A DNA stretch of 62,562 nt, from the NCBI RefSeq assembly GCF_012940005.1, contig NZ_SPMX01000011.1, positions 4 through 62,565 of the forward strand. Direction: 5' to 3'. The translations under genes were made by a program, and so were the position numbers. The stretch comes from Candidatus Accumulibacter contiguus. Lineage in GTDB: Bacteria > Pseudomonadota > Gammaproteobacteria > Burkholderiales > Rhodocyclaceae. Positions 17,129 through 26,863 of the stretch are shown here, piece after piece. The notes beneath the pieces are model-generated. The model was not told where the DNA came from. It made no database searches and saw only the letters and a program-made list of their open reading frames with translations. Position 1 is the first letter of the stretch; each line of letters opens with the position of its first letter.

Positions 17129-19699
17129 ATGGTAAATGGACTGGCACGTTATGAATTCAGCGAGCGGCTCGCCGACATTCTCGGCGAGTCGCGGCGCGAC
17201 CTGCGCTTCCGCGTTACGCTGATGGTCACCGGCGGGCTGGTCGCTCCTGGACCGCGAGGGCGCGGCTCGCCGCCGGCGAGTCCGCTGTACGCCGCCCATC
17301 TGCTGATCGGGGCGATGGCTGCACCACAACAGTCGCAGACCCTCGAGGCCATTCGTTGTTATGCCGATCTGCGGCCGAACGCGGTAGCAGCGGGTGGCAA
17401 CGCGCCGCGAGTGCTCTTCGGTCCGGCGAGGGTCGATGAAAACGCCGAGAAGCGTCCCGAATTCTCGATCCGCCTGGATGGGCTGCCCTTCGGTGAGGCG
17501 CTGGCCGGCCTGCTGGAACTGGCTTGTGCCGAGGAGACGCGACCAATCGTTGCCAGCGAACTGTTCGGCGTCTCGATCAACCGCGGCTGCCCGGTCGCCT
17601 CGCTGCAATTCAGTGCTTGCTGGCAAGGCCGGCGCGCCGTGATCAGTCATACCTATGGCCTGGCCCCGGACGCTGCTCCGCCGGCCTGGCTTGATCCCCA
17701 ACGTGGTGGAGTGGTCGATCCGGGCCTCCTTCACACCGTTTTCTTGCCGGTCCGGAAATTGCTCGAGATCGGTCTGTTGACCACCTTGTCCGATGACAGG
17801 AGTACGCCAATGTTGAACAAACTGGGCCATAAAGTGGCCGCCATCAAGAAGATGGCAGAACTCGCGGCGAAGACGCCGCATGGAAGTCGCTGGGAGAAAC
17901 TCCTGTCGGCGCTGACCGCGGTGCAAGCCTGGTCGGAGCAGGTGGACGCGCAAGAGAACCGCTTGCTCGAAGTCACTGCATTCGGGTCGAATCCCGGCGA
18001 ATTGCGGATGTACCGCTATGTCCCCGATCGCTTGCCGGCGAATGCCCCGCTGGTGGTCGTGCTGCATGGCTGCACGCAAAGCGCGGCTTCGTACAACAAG
18101 GGGAGCGGCTGGTCGACACTGGCCGATCGCTACGGCTTTGCGGTGTTGTTCCCGCAGCAGCACTGGAACAATAATCCCTTGCGTTGTTTCAACTGGTTCA
18201 AACCGGAAGACAATGACCGCGAAAAGGGTGAACCACTGTCGATCAAACAGATGGTCGACCGGATGCTCAGTGATCACGGCCTGGATCGTCGCCGGGTCTA
18301 CGTCACCGGCACCTCGTCTGGCGGGGCGATGACCAATGTGATGCTGGCGACCTATCCGGAGGTTTTCGCAGGCGGTGCGGTGATTGCCGGCGTGCCCTAC
18401 CGTACGGCCAAGGGTTTGCAAGAGGGTCTCGAAAGCATCTTCCAGGGGCGCTCGCGTTCGTCCAGGGAGTGGGGCGAACTGGTGCGGGCAGCATCGCCGC
18501 ACCAGGGGCCATGGCCCAGGGTATCGGTCTGGCATGGCGATGCCGACACCGCCGTCAAGCCGGTCAACGCCGAAGAAACCATCAAGCAATGGGCGGACAT
18601 CCATGGCCTCGACCTGCAGCCGACGATCCAGATGACGGTCGATGGCTATCCGCGTCGAGTCTGGCAGGGACCCGGCGGCGACGAACTGATCGAGTCCTAT
18701 ACGGTCACCGGCATGTCACACGGTGCTGCTCTGGATCCGGGCGCCGAACCCCATCAGTGCGGCACGGCAGCCCCGTTCTTCAACGCCGTCGGAATTTCTT
18801 CGACGCACCGGATTGCCGACTTCTGGGGACTCCTTGCCGAGCGCCCGGCCAGTGCGCGTGACCCGGCCACGGCTGGGCAGGAAGCAGGGCGATCTGCCCG
18901 TGCGTCGACTGCCGGGAGTGCCAGCACGATCGACTTTGGTCAGCGTACCTGCAAAGAAGACGCCACGCAAAAAAGCGGGCCGGAGGACTACGCATCCGGT
19001 GCGCAGGAGCAGCGTTCCGGAACCGGCCGGCCATTCGGCCTCGACGTGCATGGCATCATTTCGGCCTCTCTGGAAGCAGCGGGCCTGCTCAAACCGGGTA
19101 CCAGCAGTCGCCGACCGGACAGCAAGGCGCCGCTTGGCATCGACGTTCCGGGAATCATTTCGACGGCGCTGGAGGCTGCCGGTGTATTGAAGGGCATCTC
19201 GCAGCGGTCGGCTTCGGCAGCTCCCGAAGCGAATCTGAAAACGTCCGGCTGGGAAGGGTCGGGATGGGAATTGCTGCTTGACGACCCGCGAGCCTTCCGG
19301 GGTGGATCGATGCTCTACGGCCACGCCTCGTCAGGCGACCGCGGTGCCCTTGGCGCACGGGCACAGTCGATTTCTCGGCGGATCAAACTGGGTTCGCAGC
19401 CTGAACTCAGCTACGTACGGCGGCTGGATCTCAGTGCCGGGGTCAACGATTACACCAGTGCGAGTTTCCGTGTCCTGATTGATGGCCAGGTGGTTGACGA
19501 GGTGACTGCCATCGGCATGGTCCACCAGGAAACCGAATGGCTGCGCCAGGCGGCGATCGACCTGGCACGCTTTGCCAACCGTACGGTCACGCTGACCCTC
19601 GAAGTCGCTGCCTGTTCGAACATCTACAGCACGGTTTACGCCAAGGCCTGGGTGGACCAGATCACGATTCACAATGCCGTCGATCTGGCCCACTGTTGA
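17129..19699 (+). CDS. PHB-depolymerase-type esterase with extra N- and C-terminal domains
   Basis: An 856-residue frame whose middle (about 228-570) is a type 1 short-chain PHA depolymerase/esterase: the oxyanion-hole motif VVVLHGCTQSA, the lipase box GTSSGGAM with nucleophile Ser396, an aspartate in WHGDADTAV and His531 in GMSHGAAL. The first 227 residues match no family I recognise and contain no signal peptide. Residues 635-655 and 668-688 are a duplicated motif, (G)(L/I)DVxGIIS(A/T)(S/A)LEAAG(L/V)LK. The last 145 or so residues look beta-rich and carry no known name. An internal ATG (17810, Met228) has an AGGAG about six bases ahead and gives the normal family start MLNKLGHK, so two products are possible. 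Likely mobilises intracellular PHA, given its neighbours. Confidence 0.8.
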   Translation: MVNGLARYEFSERLADILGESRRDLRFRVTLMVTGGLVAPGPRGRGSPPASPLYAAHLLIGAMAAPQQSQTLEAIRCYADLRPNAVAAGGNAPRVLFGPARVDENAEKRPEFSIRLDGLPFGEALAGLLELACAEETRPIVASELFGVSINRGCPVASLQFSACWQGRRAVISHTYGLAPDAAPPAWLDPQRGGVVDPGLLHTVFLPVRKLLEIGLLTTLSDDRSTPMLNKLGHKVAAIKKMAELAAKTPHGSRWEKLLSALTAVQAWSEQVDAQENRLLEVTAFGSNPGELRMYRYVPDRLPANAPLVVVLHGCTQSAASYNKGSGWSTLADRYGFAVLFPQQHWNNNPLRCFNWFKPEDNDREKGEPLSIKQMVDRMLSDHGLDRRRVYVTGTSSGGAMTNVMLATYPEVFAGGAVIAGVPYRTAKGLQEGLESIFQGRSRSSREWGELVRAASPHQGPWPRVSVWHGDADTAVKPVNAEETIKQWADIHGLDLQPTIQMTVDGYPRRVWQGPGGDELIESYTVTGMSHGAALDPGAEPHQCGTAAPFFNAVGISSTHRIADFWGLLAERPASARDPATAGQEAGRSARASTAGSASTIDFGQRTCKEDATQKSGPEDYASGAQEQRSGTGRPFGLDVHGIISASLEAAGLLKPGTSSRRPDSKAPLGIDVPGIISTALEAAGVLKGISQRSASAAPEANLKTSGWEGSGWELLLDDPRAFRGGSMLYGHASSGDRGALGARAQSISRRIKLGSQPELSYVRRLDLSAGVNDYTSASFRVLIDGQVVDEVTAIGMVHQETEWLRQAAIDLARFANRTVTLTLEVAACSNIYSTVYAKAWVDQITIHNAVDLAHC

Positions 19700-19704
19700 G
19701 CGCA

Positions 19705-19733
19705 GGCCCCGCACGGGATGCTCGGGCGGGGCC
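19705..19733. terminator. Hairpin between the convergent depolymerase and enoyl-CoA hydratase genes
   Basis: GGCCCCGC (19705-19712) pairs with GCGGGGCC (19726-19733) six bases after the depolymerase stop, between converging genes. No T-run follows. Confidence 0.45.
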
Positions 19734-19746
19734 GTTGCGCCATAGG

Positions 19747-20523
19747 TCAACGATTGGTGAAGGAAGCCTTGCGTTTCTCGACGAAAGCCGCCATGCCTTC
19801 TTTTTGATCGTCGAGGGCAAAAGCCGAATGGAAAGTGCGGCGTTCGAAGAGCAGGCCCTCGGACAGCGAGCTTTCATAGGAGCGATTGATGCATTCCTTG
19901 ATCATCATCACCACCGGCAACGAGAAACCGGCGATCCTGGTGGCAGCCGACATCGCCTCATCGAGGAGCTTGTCGGCCGGGACGACACGCGAAACCAGCC
20001 CGGCGCGTTCAGCCTCCACGGCGTCGATGGTGCGCGCGGTCAGGCACAATTCCATCGCCTTGGCCTTGGAAATCGCGCGCGGCAGGCGCTGCGTGCCACC
20101 CGCTCCAGGAAGGATCCCGAGGCGGACTTCGGGCTGGCCGAACTGAGCGGTGTCGGCTGCCAGGATGATGTCGCACATCATCGCCAATTCGCAACCGCCG
20201 CCCAGGGCATAGCCGGCGACGGCGGCGATGACCGGCTTGCGGCAGCTCTTGAGGGTATCCCAGTTGCGCGTGATGAAGTCCCCCTTGTACGCCTCCATGA
20301 ACGAGAGCGACTGCATCACGGTGATGTCGGCACCGGCAGCGAAGGCCTTGTCCGAGCCAGTGATGACAATCGCCCCGATGTTCTCGTCGGCCTCGAAGCT
20401 GCTGAGCGCATTGCCGAGTTCGTCCATCAAGTCATCGTTCAGGGCATTCAGTTGCTTCGGGCGGTTGAGTGTGATCAGGCCGACTTTTCCGCGCACTTCG
20501 GCGGTAATGTTGACGTAGGTCAT
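19747..20523 (-). CDS. Enoyl-CoA hydratase (crotonase family)
   Basis: A 258-residue crotonase with both catalytic glutamates: [11 protein letters not shown] and [18 protein letters not shown], and the oxyanion-hole segment [11 protein letters not shown]. It hydrates trans-2-enoyl-CoA to (S)-3-hydroxyacyl-CoA in beta-oxidation. The ATG at 20523 gives the usual start [22 protein letters not shown]; a longer frame upstream lacks homology. It lies downstream of the PHA-synthase-like gene on the same strand, 235 bases away. With the SDR and thiolase nearby it could supply or drain acetoacetyl-CoA. Confidence 0.92.
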   Translation of the reverse strand: MTYVNITAEVRGKVGLITLNRPKQLNALNDDLMDELGNALSSFEADENIGAIVITGSDKAFAAGADITVMQSLSFMEAYKGDFITRNWDTLKSCRKPVIAAVAGYALGGGCELAMMCDIILAADTAQFGQPEVRLGILPGAGGTQRLPRAISKAKAMELCLTARTIDAVEAERAGLVSRVVPADKLLDEAMSAATRIAGFSLPVVMMIKECINRSYESSLSEGLLFERRTFHSAFALDDQKEGMAAFVEKRKASFTNR

Positions 20524-20758
20524 AAAGAAAATCTCCGGGCTCAATAGGGATGGATTCGAGAACCTGTGACGAGGCGCAGGTTCTCCCTGGTACTCTGGGT
20601 CGGGACTTGCGTCTCGGGGTTGGGGAAAACCGGAATCACGGACACTTAACGCTGACGACGCCTTGTTTGGCGCCGTCATTCGTTACAGATGCTGCCGCCG
20701 GCCTGAACGATTGGATGTTCAGGCTGCGGCGCTGCTTGCTGTCAGCTACGATGCGGTA

Positions 20759-22225
20759 TCAGGAGATGTCCAGCTGGAATTTCACCGGACCGCGGGAATC
20801 CTTGCCGTTGGCGTCCTTGAAGGTGCCGGTGACCGGTGCTTTCTTGCCATGAGGACTGGTCAGGATGGCCACGTGACCACCAAAGAAAGCGACCGACTCC
20901 AGGCCATTCCAGCCTTCCAGGAACTTGTTGCCGGCGGTGGCACACGGTGGCGTGACCAGGTCGTCCTTGATCGCATAATTCTGATACCAGGGCACATTGA
21001 GATCGATCAGATTCTTGATATTCAGCGGCTGACCAAAGAGTTGTACGGGCAGCGTACCGTCATCGGCAATCGGATCCTGGAAGGTGTGCGAACTCATGTT
21101 GGCGATCGCCAGCGGCAGGTGTACACGTTCCTTGAGCAGCCAGCGGAAGAGGGCAGCCGGTGTCTTGCCGGGGTTGAGGTCGGTGGCGCGGTGCAGTGAA
21201 ACCTGATCGAGCACCTTGACCAGCGGGGTTTCCCGGTCGATGGCGACAAAGCGCATTCCCAGGCTCAACAGGTAGCCATTGGCGACCTTGTTGCCGCTCG
21301 GCAAGGTCGTGGTGATGAAGTCGTGGTGCATCGTCGGCATGCCGCTGATGGCATCACTATAGGTGCCGTCAACCGGGGTCACGTTGGTGATCAAGGCGTC
21401 GCAGACATCTTTCAGTTTACCCGACAGAATGTTCATCAGGGAGATGTAACCGCCTTGGCAGGTGCCGTTGAGGGTGACTTTCTTGCCGCTGTTGAGTTCC
21501 ATGACCTTGGCGCAGAGCTCGCGCGTCTGTTCGCAGTCCTGGTCTGGCGTGAGCGTCTGGACCTTCGGATTGTTCATGATGTCCTTGACGACACGGACAT
21601 AGGTCGGGATACCCTCGTTGGCGAACGAGTGGCTGTAACTCTTGTTCTCGAAGGGCAGGAACGCCAGGATGTGTACCCCCAGCATGTACGGTGGCACGAG
21701 AATGACTGGTTTGAGATCCTTGCGAACTTCAACGCCCGCCTTCAGCGGCAATACCTGATAGAGCTCGAAGGCGTCCGTTTCATGGACCAGCTTGTAATTC
21801 GCCGTGTTGAAATGGAAGCCGAATTCATCGGCGATGGCTTCGATCTGCTCATTGAAGTTGGAGACTGCCTCCATGATTTCGGCTTCGCGGCGCATGTAGC
21901 CGCCCAGCTTTTCGCCTTCCGAATTGAGGATGGTGTTCAGGAAAGCGCGCGTCCCTTCTTCGATCTGGTCGAAAGAGTAGTCGGCCATCTTTGCCTGCAT
22001 CCCGGCCAGACCCTTGCGCCCCATGGCAACGTTGTGTTCGAGGATCTCGAAGGTCTCCATCATGCTCAGCGGGTTGTCACGGGCCGCGGTCATGGCGATG
22101 TGAGCGGCAATGAAGAGATTGTCATTAAACTCGCTGACTTCGCGATTCGTGGCGCGCATCATGGCCAGCGTATACCTCCACCAACTCGTGGTGAAATCAG
22201 GCATTTCCCTTAGCAGAGCATTCAT
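20759..22225 (-). CDS. Divergent PHA-synthase-like alpha/beta hydrolase
   Basis: A 488-residue protein with the PHA synthase box NGTCQGGYISLMN (Cys256 in place of the lipase serine), a matching aspartate in IKDDLVTPP (Asp421) and histidine in FFGGHVAIL (His451), so the Cys-Asp-His triad is complete. The 170-residue N-terminal part is helical and unlike class I PhaC. It also lacks the class I tryptophan-rich segment around residue 200. It has no phaE partner beside it. It may be an unusual synthase, a depolymerase-like thiolytic enzyme or an acyltransferase; sequence alone does not decide. A divergent promoter gap of 605 bases separates it from the acyl-CoA synthetase gene. The C-terminal tail after the catalytic histidine is short and Lys/Gly-rich. 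Confidence 0.7.
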   Translation of the reverse strand: MNALLREMPDFTTSWWRYTLAMMRATNREVSEFNDNLFIAAHIAMTAARDNPLSMMETFEILEHNVAMGRKGLAGMQAKMADYSFDQIEEGTRAFLNTILNSEGEKLGGYMRREAEIMEAVSNFNEQIEAIADEFGFHFNTANYKLVHETDAFELYQVLPLKAGVEVRKDLKPVILVPPYMLGVHILAFLPFENKSYSHSFANEGIPTYVRVVKDIMNNPKVQTLTPDQDCEQTRELCAKVMELNSGKKVTLNGTCQGGYISLMNILSGKLKDVCDALITNVTPVDGTYSDAISGMPTMHHDFITTTLPSGNKVANGYLLSLGMRFVAIDRETPLVKVLDQVSLHRATDLNPGKTPAALFRWLLKERVHLPLAIANMSSHTFQDPIADDGTLPVQLFGQPLNIKNLIDLNVPWYQNYAIKDDLVTPPCATAGNKFLEGWNGLESVAFFGGHVAILTSPHGKKAPVTGTFKDANGKDSRGPVKFQLDIS

Positions 22226-22830
22226 TTTCCAACCTCCAAATTAACGTCAGTCAAAACGGGCCAGACCGCAGTCGGCGACCCACGATTACCTTGGCTCCGC
22301 CGCAAGAACGGACACCGGTGATTCCTTCCCGAAAAACGATGCGAACAGCCATCGCACTTGGCGCAGTTCAGAAGCTCGCCAACTCGCACAGCAAACGCTA
22401 GCAGCCGTACCTGGTGGTATGCATGCTGGCGCCCGAACGACGGCTGCAAGCGAGCACTTTTCCGCACCGCACAATGCATTCTACTCCTCTGTACGGGAAT
22501 TGTTCACCCCGCTTGACAGTTCTCGAAAGGATTATTTTCCAGGCGGCTGCAAGCGCCACGAATCGTCAGTTAAATGGCTTTCCGGAGGGCTTGTTGCCGC
22601 TATTCGTCGAGCCGCGCCAGGGTTTGCGCAGGGCTTTACACTGGCGGGCGAAGTTGAGTTGTATAGTAACGTTTTGTTGCGCTGCGATAGCGTGGCGGCG
22701 AAGAACGCTCGGGTGCGGGCCAGCCAGGCTGAGGGGGGGCGGTTTCGCTCTCGACGAGTCAGGAATGTACTGAACCGGGCGGGTTGCCGCGATTGGCCAC
22801 GCATGGCGCGGTTTCTTGGAGGGAAGGGAA
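22226..22830. other. Divergent intergenic region without a gene
   Basis: This 605-base gap must carry the promoters for the PHA-synthase-like gene (leftward) and the acyl-CoA synthetase (rightward). A TTGACA occurs near 22514 and a TATAGT near 22660, but neither has a convincing partner. The short frames inside have no recognisable protein. Confidence 0.5.
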
Positions 22831-24369
22831 ATGCTGCAACTTGCAAGCTTGATCAAACATCACTCGACGTTCCGACCGGATCAGGTCGCCGTCGTTTTTG
22901 AGCAGGAACGTCTGACCTGGTGCGAGTTTGACGCGCGCGTCAACCGTTGCGCCCGCTTGCTGCAATCGCTCGGGGTGCAAAAAGGTGAGCGGGTGGCGAC
23001 GGTCCTGAGCAACTGTCGGGAACTGCTCGAAATCTACTGGGCGGTGCCGTCGATCGGTGCAGTGCTGGTACCCCTGAGTCCGCTCTTGATGGCTTCTGGT
23101 CTGGCCAGCCTGCTGCGTGATTCAGGTGCCGTATGTCTGATCACGCAGCGCTCGATGGCGCCGATGGTTGATCAGATTCGCGACGAGTTGCCAGGGCTGA
23201 CGGCTGCGCACGTGCTGATGATCGACGGCCCATGGGCCGACTACGCGGATTATACGGCCCCGTTCGGGAACTCTCCGGATGGACGTTTGGAACCGGTATC
23301 GATCGCTCAGGATGACCTGTTCAATGTGATGTACACCAGCGGCACGACTGGTCTCCCGAAAGGAATCATGCACACGCATTTCGTGCGCTCGATGTATTGC
23401 ACCTTGTTCGCCTCGGCATGGCGAATGAGCCCCGAATCGGTGGTACTGCATACTGGTGCCATCGTCTTCAATGGCGCCTTCGTGACCATGATGCCTTGCT
23501 TCTATCTGGGCGCACGTTACGTCCTGCAGCGCCAGTTCGATCCGGAAGAAGCGATCGAAATCATCGCTCGCGAGCGCGTCACGCATACCATGATGGTGCC
23601 GGCGCAGATCATTGCCGTGCTCAACTCGCCGAATTTCTCTGCCGAACGGCTCTCTTCACTGCAAATGATCCTTTCGCTGGGTGCGCCGCTGTATCAGGAA
23701 CAGAAGGATCTGCTCAATCGCCTGTTGCCTGACCGCTTCTACGAACTCTACGGACTGACTGAAGGTTTCTGGACCATTCTCGACAAGACGCAGTCGCTGC
23801 GCAAGGCCGGTTCGGTCGGCTCTCCGCCGTGTTTTTACGAGTTGCGCATCGTCCGGGAAGACGGCAGCGACGCGCCGCCCGGAGAAGTCGGCGAGATCGT
23901 CGGTCGTGGACCATCGCTGATGTCGGGCTATTACGACCGCCCCGACCTGACTGCGCAGGCGATCCGCGACGGCTGGTTGTTTACCGGCGATCTGGGCTAT
24001 ACCGACGGCGAGGGCTACCTCTATCTGGTGGACCGCAAGAAAGACATGATCGACAGCGGCGGCGTCAAGATCTACCCGAGGGACATCGAAGAAGTCGCTG
24101 CGCGTCATCCGGATGTCAGGGAGGTGGCGGTATTCGGCGTGACGCATGAAAAATGGGGCGAGACGCCGGTTGCTGCGGTGTTGCTCCACGACGGGGCGAC
24201 GGTTGGCGCCTGCGAACTGCGTGACTGGATCAACGCGCGTGTCGACGCCCGTTACCAGCGCCTGCACGCGTTGAAGATCATGGACGAATTTCCACGCAAC
24301 GCGGCAGGCAAGACCTTGAAACGTACGATGCGGGACAACTATCAGGCAGGGAATTGCGAAAGTTGCTGA
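22831..24369 (+). CDS. Acyl-CoA synthetase (AMP-forming, adenylate-forming superfamily)
   Basis: A 512-residue ANL-superfamily ligase. The P-loop motif YTSGTTGLPKG is at residues 168-178, followed by the acyl-binding region, YGLTEGF, the YYDRPDLTAQAIRDGWLFTGDLGY hinge segment, and the C-terminal lysine motif NAAGKTLKRTMR. It activates a carboxylic acid to its CoA thioester with ATP; chain length cannot be read from sequence. The ATG at 22831 is preceded by GGAGGGAAGG and gives MLQLASLIKHHSTF; an upstream in-frame start would lack such a site. It converges on phaC with only three bases between stops. Likely feeds acyl-CoA into the PHA or beta-oxidation genes here. Confidence 0.9.
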   Translation: MLQLASLIKHHSTFRPDQVAVVFEQERLTWCEFDARVNRCARLLQSLGVQKGERVATVLSNCRELLEIYWAVPSIGAVLVPLSPLLMASGLASLLRDSGAVCLITQRSMAPMVDQIRDELPGLTAAHVLMIDGPWADYADYTAPFGNSPDGRLEPVSIAQDDLFNVMYTSGTTGLPKGIMHTHFVRSMYCTLFASAWRMSPESVVLHTGAIVFNGAFVTMMPCFYLGARYVLQRQFDPEEAIEIIARERVTHTMMVPAQIIAVLNSPNFSAERLSSLQMILSLGAPLYQEQKDLLNRLLPDRFYELYGLTEGFWTILDKTQSLRKAGSVGSPPCFYELRIVREDGSDAPPGEVGEIVGRGPSLMSGYYDRPDLTAQAIRDGWLFTGDLGYTDGEGYLYLVDRKKDMIDSGGVKIYPRDIEEVAARHPDVREVAVFGVTHEKWGETPVAAVLLHDGATVGACELRDWINARVDARYQRLHALKIMDEFPRNAAGKTLKRTMRDNYQAGNCESC

Positions 24370-24372
24370 TCC

Positions 24373-26388
24373 TCAAACCTGATAGATGTAGGTTCCCGGT
24401 GCGTCGCAGAGCGGAACATAGCCTTTGTCGGGCGCTCCCATCGGTGGTGCGGCTTCATTGCCGGAGGAATGCCGCTGCAGCCATTGTTGCCACACCGGCC
24501 ACCACGACCCCTGATACACCGGCGTCTTTGCCTTCCAGGTCTCGGCATCCAGGAAGCGTTCACCTTCCCGGCAAACGCTGAGCTGGAAGGAGCGGCGCGG
24601 ACGCCCCGGCTCATTGACGATGCCCACGTTATGGCCACCACTGGTGAGGACGAAAGTCAGCTCGGTCGCATCGCTTTGCAGGTGCAGCTTGTATACCGAG
24701 TGCCACGGCGCGACGTGGTCGGCCCCGGCAGCAACGGCAAACATCGGCACATGGATGTTGCTGATCGAGATGGCGCGCCCGTCGACCAGGTATTTGCCCT
24801 GGAACAGTTCGTTGTCCACGTACAGCCGGCGCAGAACCTCGGAGTGCTGGCGATACGGCATGCGCGTGCCATCGGCATTCCAGGCCATCAGGTCGAACAT
24901 CGGTTCGCGTTGCCCAAGATAGTACTCGCGCACCATCTTCGACCAGATCAGATCGGCGGACTTGAGCATCTGGAAGCCACCGGAGACCTGCTTGTGTCCC
25001 AGATAACCTTTCTGCCACATCATGTCCTCGAGCAGGGTCACTTCGCTGGCATCCATGAAGACGTTGATTTCACCGACGTCGGTAAAGTCGGTCATGGTGG
25101 TGAACAAGGTGACGCTGGCCAGCCGGTCATCCCCGTCGCGAGCCATCGCAGCGGCGACAATGGTCAGCAGAATGCCGCCCAGGCAGTAACCGACGGTGTG
25201 GATCTTGCGCCCCGGCAGGATGTCCGAAATGGCGTTGATGGCGGCCAGTGTTCCCAGCTTGCGGTAATCTTCCATGCCGAGATTGCGGTGTTCCGCGCCG
25301 GGGTTGAGCCACGAGATCATGAACACCGTATGGCCTTGATCCACCAGGTACTTGACCAGCGAATTGTGCGGCGACAGGTCGAGGATGTAGTATTTCATCA
25401 TCCATGCCGACTGCATCAGGACGGGTTCGCGCTGGACGGTATCCGTGGTCGGCGAGTATTGAATCAGCTCCATCAGCAGATTGCGATAAACCACCTTGCC
25501 CGGCGTGATGGCGAGATTTTCTCCTACCTTGAACGCCTCGACTCCGGCCGGTTTTTCGTCACGCAGCGAGCGGCGCATGTCCTCACCATAGAACTGGGCA
25601 CCCCGTGACAGATTGGCGCCTCGCTCGTTGATCGTGGTTTCAACGATTTCAGGGTTCAGGAGCGGCATATTGCATGGTGCCGTCATGTCGAGGATCTGTT
25701 TGGCGGTGAACCAGACTGCGGCTTCGCCATGCTTGGAAACGCCGCGAATGCCGGTGGTCGCGTTGTGCCACCATTGTTGATTGAGCAGGAAGCCCTGGTA
25801 GATCACGTTGTAGGGAAAACGTTGCCAGCCCGGATGATCGAAGCGATGGTCGCCGGGCAGTGGCTTGATGGTCGGCTCGGCGTTACCCGTGATTGCCGAA
25901 GACAGGGCATAGGCGCCCAGGCGCATCGCCTTGCGGGTCGCCTTGGCTGCCAGTTGAAACTGCTTGCCGGGCGATGCCGCCAGATGCACCGTCCAGTCGA
26001 GATAAGCCATCGCCAGCGATGCTGGTGAAATTCCGCCACTCAACTGACCGAGCGCCACATTGGTCATCCGGTCAATGTTTTCCAGTGCGTCGGAATCCAG
26101 CAAATGGCGATCTCCCAGGCGGCGAGAGAACTCCATTCGCGGCTGCGGATCGACGGTCGCCGGCGTGGCTGCCGTAACGGCAGCCAGAGGCATGGCCGTT
26201 GTGGTGTCAGGCGCTGCGGTTGTTGAGGCATCAGCAACCGGTGGCAGGGCGGGCGGCTTTGCTGCGGGTTTCTTCCGACGTGCGATGCGGGGCTTGGCGG
26301 GCGGCTTTGCTGCACCGCTCGCTTCAGGTGGGGTGACCGCCGCGGTTGCCGCAGCAGGCTCCTGAGATTCGTTAAGCGTTTCGACCAT
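24373..26388 (-). CDS. phaC: Class I PHA synthase with a long Ala/Pro/Lys-rich N-terminal tail
   Basis: A 671-residue PHA synthase that joins (R)-3-hydroxyacyl-CoA units at the granule surface. The box GYCLGG contains the catalytic Cys402; Asp557 (GADHVAPWHS) and His586 (SGGHNVGIVN) complete the triad. Class I hallmarks include NVIYQGFLLNQQWW and the SWLNPGAEHRNLGMEDY segment. The first 80 or so residues form a low-complexity tail with PAKPRIARRKKPAAKPPALPP, reminiscent of histone H1-like or PhaM-like DNA-binding tails; R. eutropha PhaC (589 residues) has nothing like it. It is divergent from the SDR gene over a 475-base gap. Confidence 0.94.
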   Translation of the reverse strand: MVETLNESQEPAAATAAVTPPEASGAAKPPAKPRIARRKKPAAKPPALPPVADASTTAAPDTTTAMPLAAVTAATPATVDPQPRMEFSRRLGDRHLLDSDALENIDRMTNVALGQLSGGISPASLAMAYLDWTVHLAASPGKQFQLAAKATRKAMRLGAYALSSAITGNAEPTIKPLPGDHRFDHPGWQRFPYNVIYQGFLLNQQWWHNATTGIRGVSKHGEAAVWFTAKQILDMTAPCNMPLLNPEIVETTINERGANLSRGAQFYGEDMRRSLRDEKPAGVEAFKVGENLAITPGKVVYRNLLMELIQYSPTTDTVQREPVLMQSAWMMKYYILDLSPHNSLVKYLVDQGHTVFMISWLNPGAEHRNLGMEDYRKLGTLAAINAISDILPGRKIHTVGYCLGGILLTIVAAAMARDGDDRLASVTLFTTMTDFTDVGEINVFMDASEVTLLEDMMWQKGYLGHKQVSGGFQMLKSADLIWSKMVREYYLGQREPMFDLMAWNADGTRMPYRQHSEVLRRLYVDNELFQGKYLVDGRAISISNIHVPMFAVAAGADHVAPWHSVYKLHLQSDATELTFVLTSGGHNVGIVNEPGRPRRSFQLSVCREGERFLDAETWKAKTPVYQGSWWPVWQQWLQRHSSGNEAAPPMGAPDKGYVPLCDAPGTYIYQV

Positions 26389-26863
26389 GAGTATTCTCCG
26401 TTGAGTGCTGAAACAATCGTCAGATCAGGGCACCATAGCGCCCAAGTGACCAGCATGCTAAAGCATCGCGCGGACGCGGCCCTGATCCAGGTCAACAGAA
26501 GCGGTGACAACGGGCACTTAGCGACCGACTGCAGCATGGGAATGGCGTGGCCCTCGTTGCCGGACTGCGTCTGGTGCTTGACTCGGCAGCGGTCTGCATT
26601 CGACAATGGCGAGGTTGCTCGCCGCCGTTACCGGCCAGGCGTAAATGCGCCAGACACAAGGGAACTTGTTGAGCGCAACGGTTCGCTGTACGGGTTGTTG
26701 CCAAGCAGTCTTTTTGGCTCAGGCACTCGCATCATCAAGAGAATTCTCGATGTGCCAGGAGGTTCTGTTTTTACTGTGACGACGCTCGTTCATGAGGATC
26801 GCCGTCGGCACAGTCCAGGAGCGCGGCATTGCGTGATGTCGCGATATTTTTTTGGGGGTTAAA
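26389..26863. other. Divergent intergenic region without a supported gene
   Basis: This 475-base gap separates phaC (leftward) from the SDR dehydrogenase (rightward) and should contain both promoters. Short frames overlap it on both strands but show no known protein. I see no clear promoter or operator. Confidence 0.5.

Noticed and set aside
17090-18604. 504-codon minus-strand frame
   Set aside because: Antisense to the depolymerase; its product has no family features and the sense strand has a full catalytic triad.
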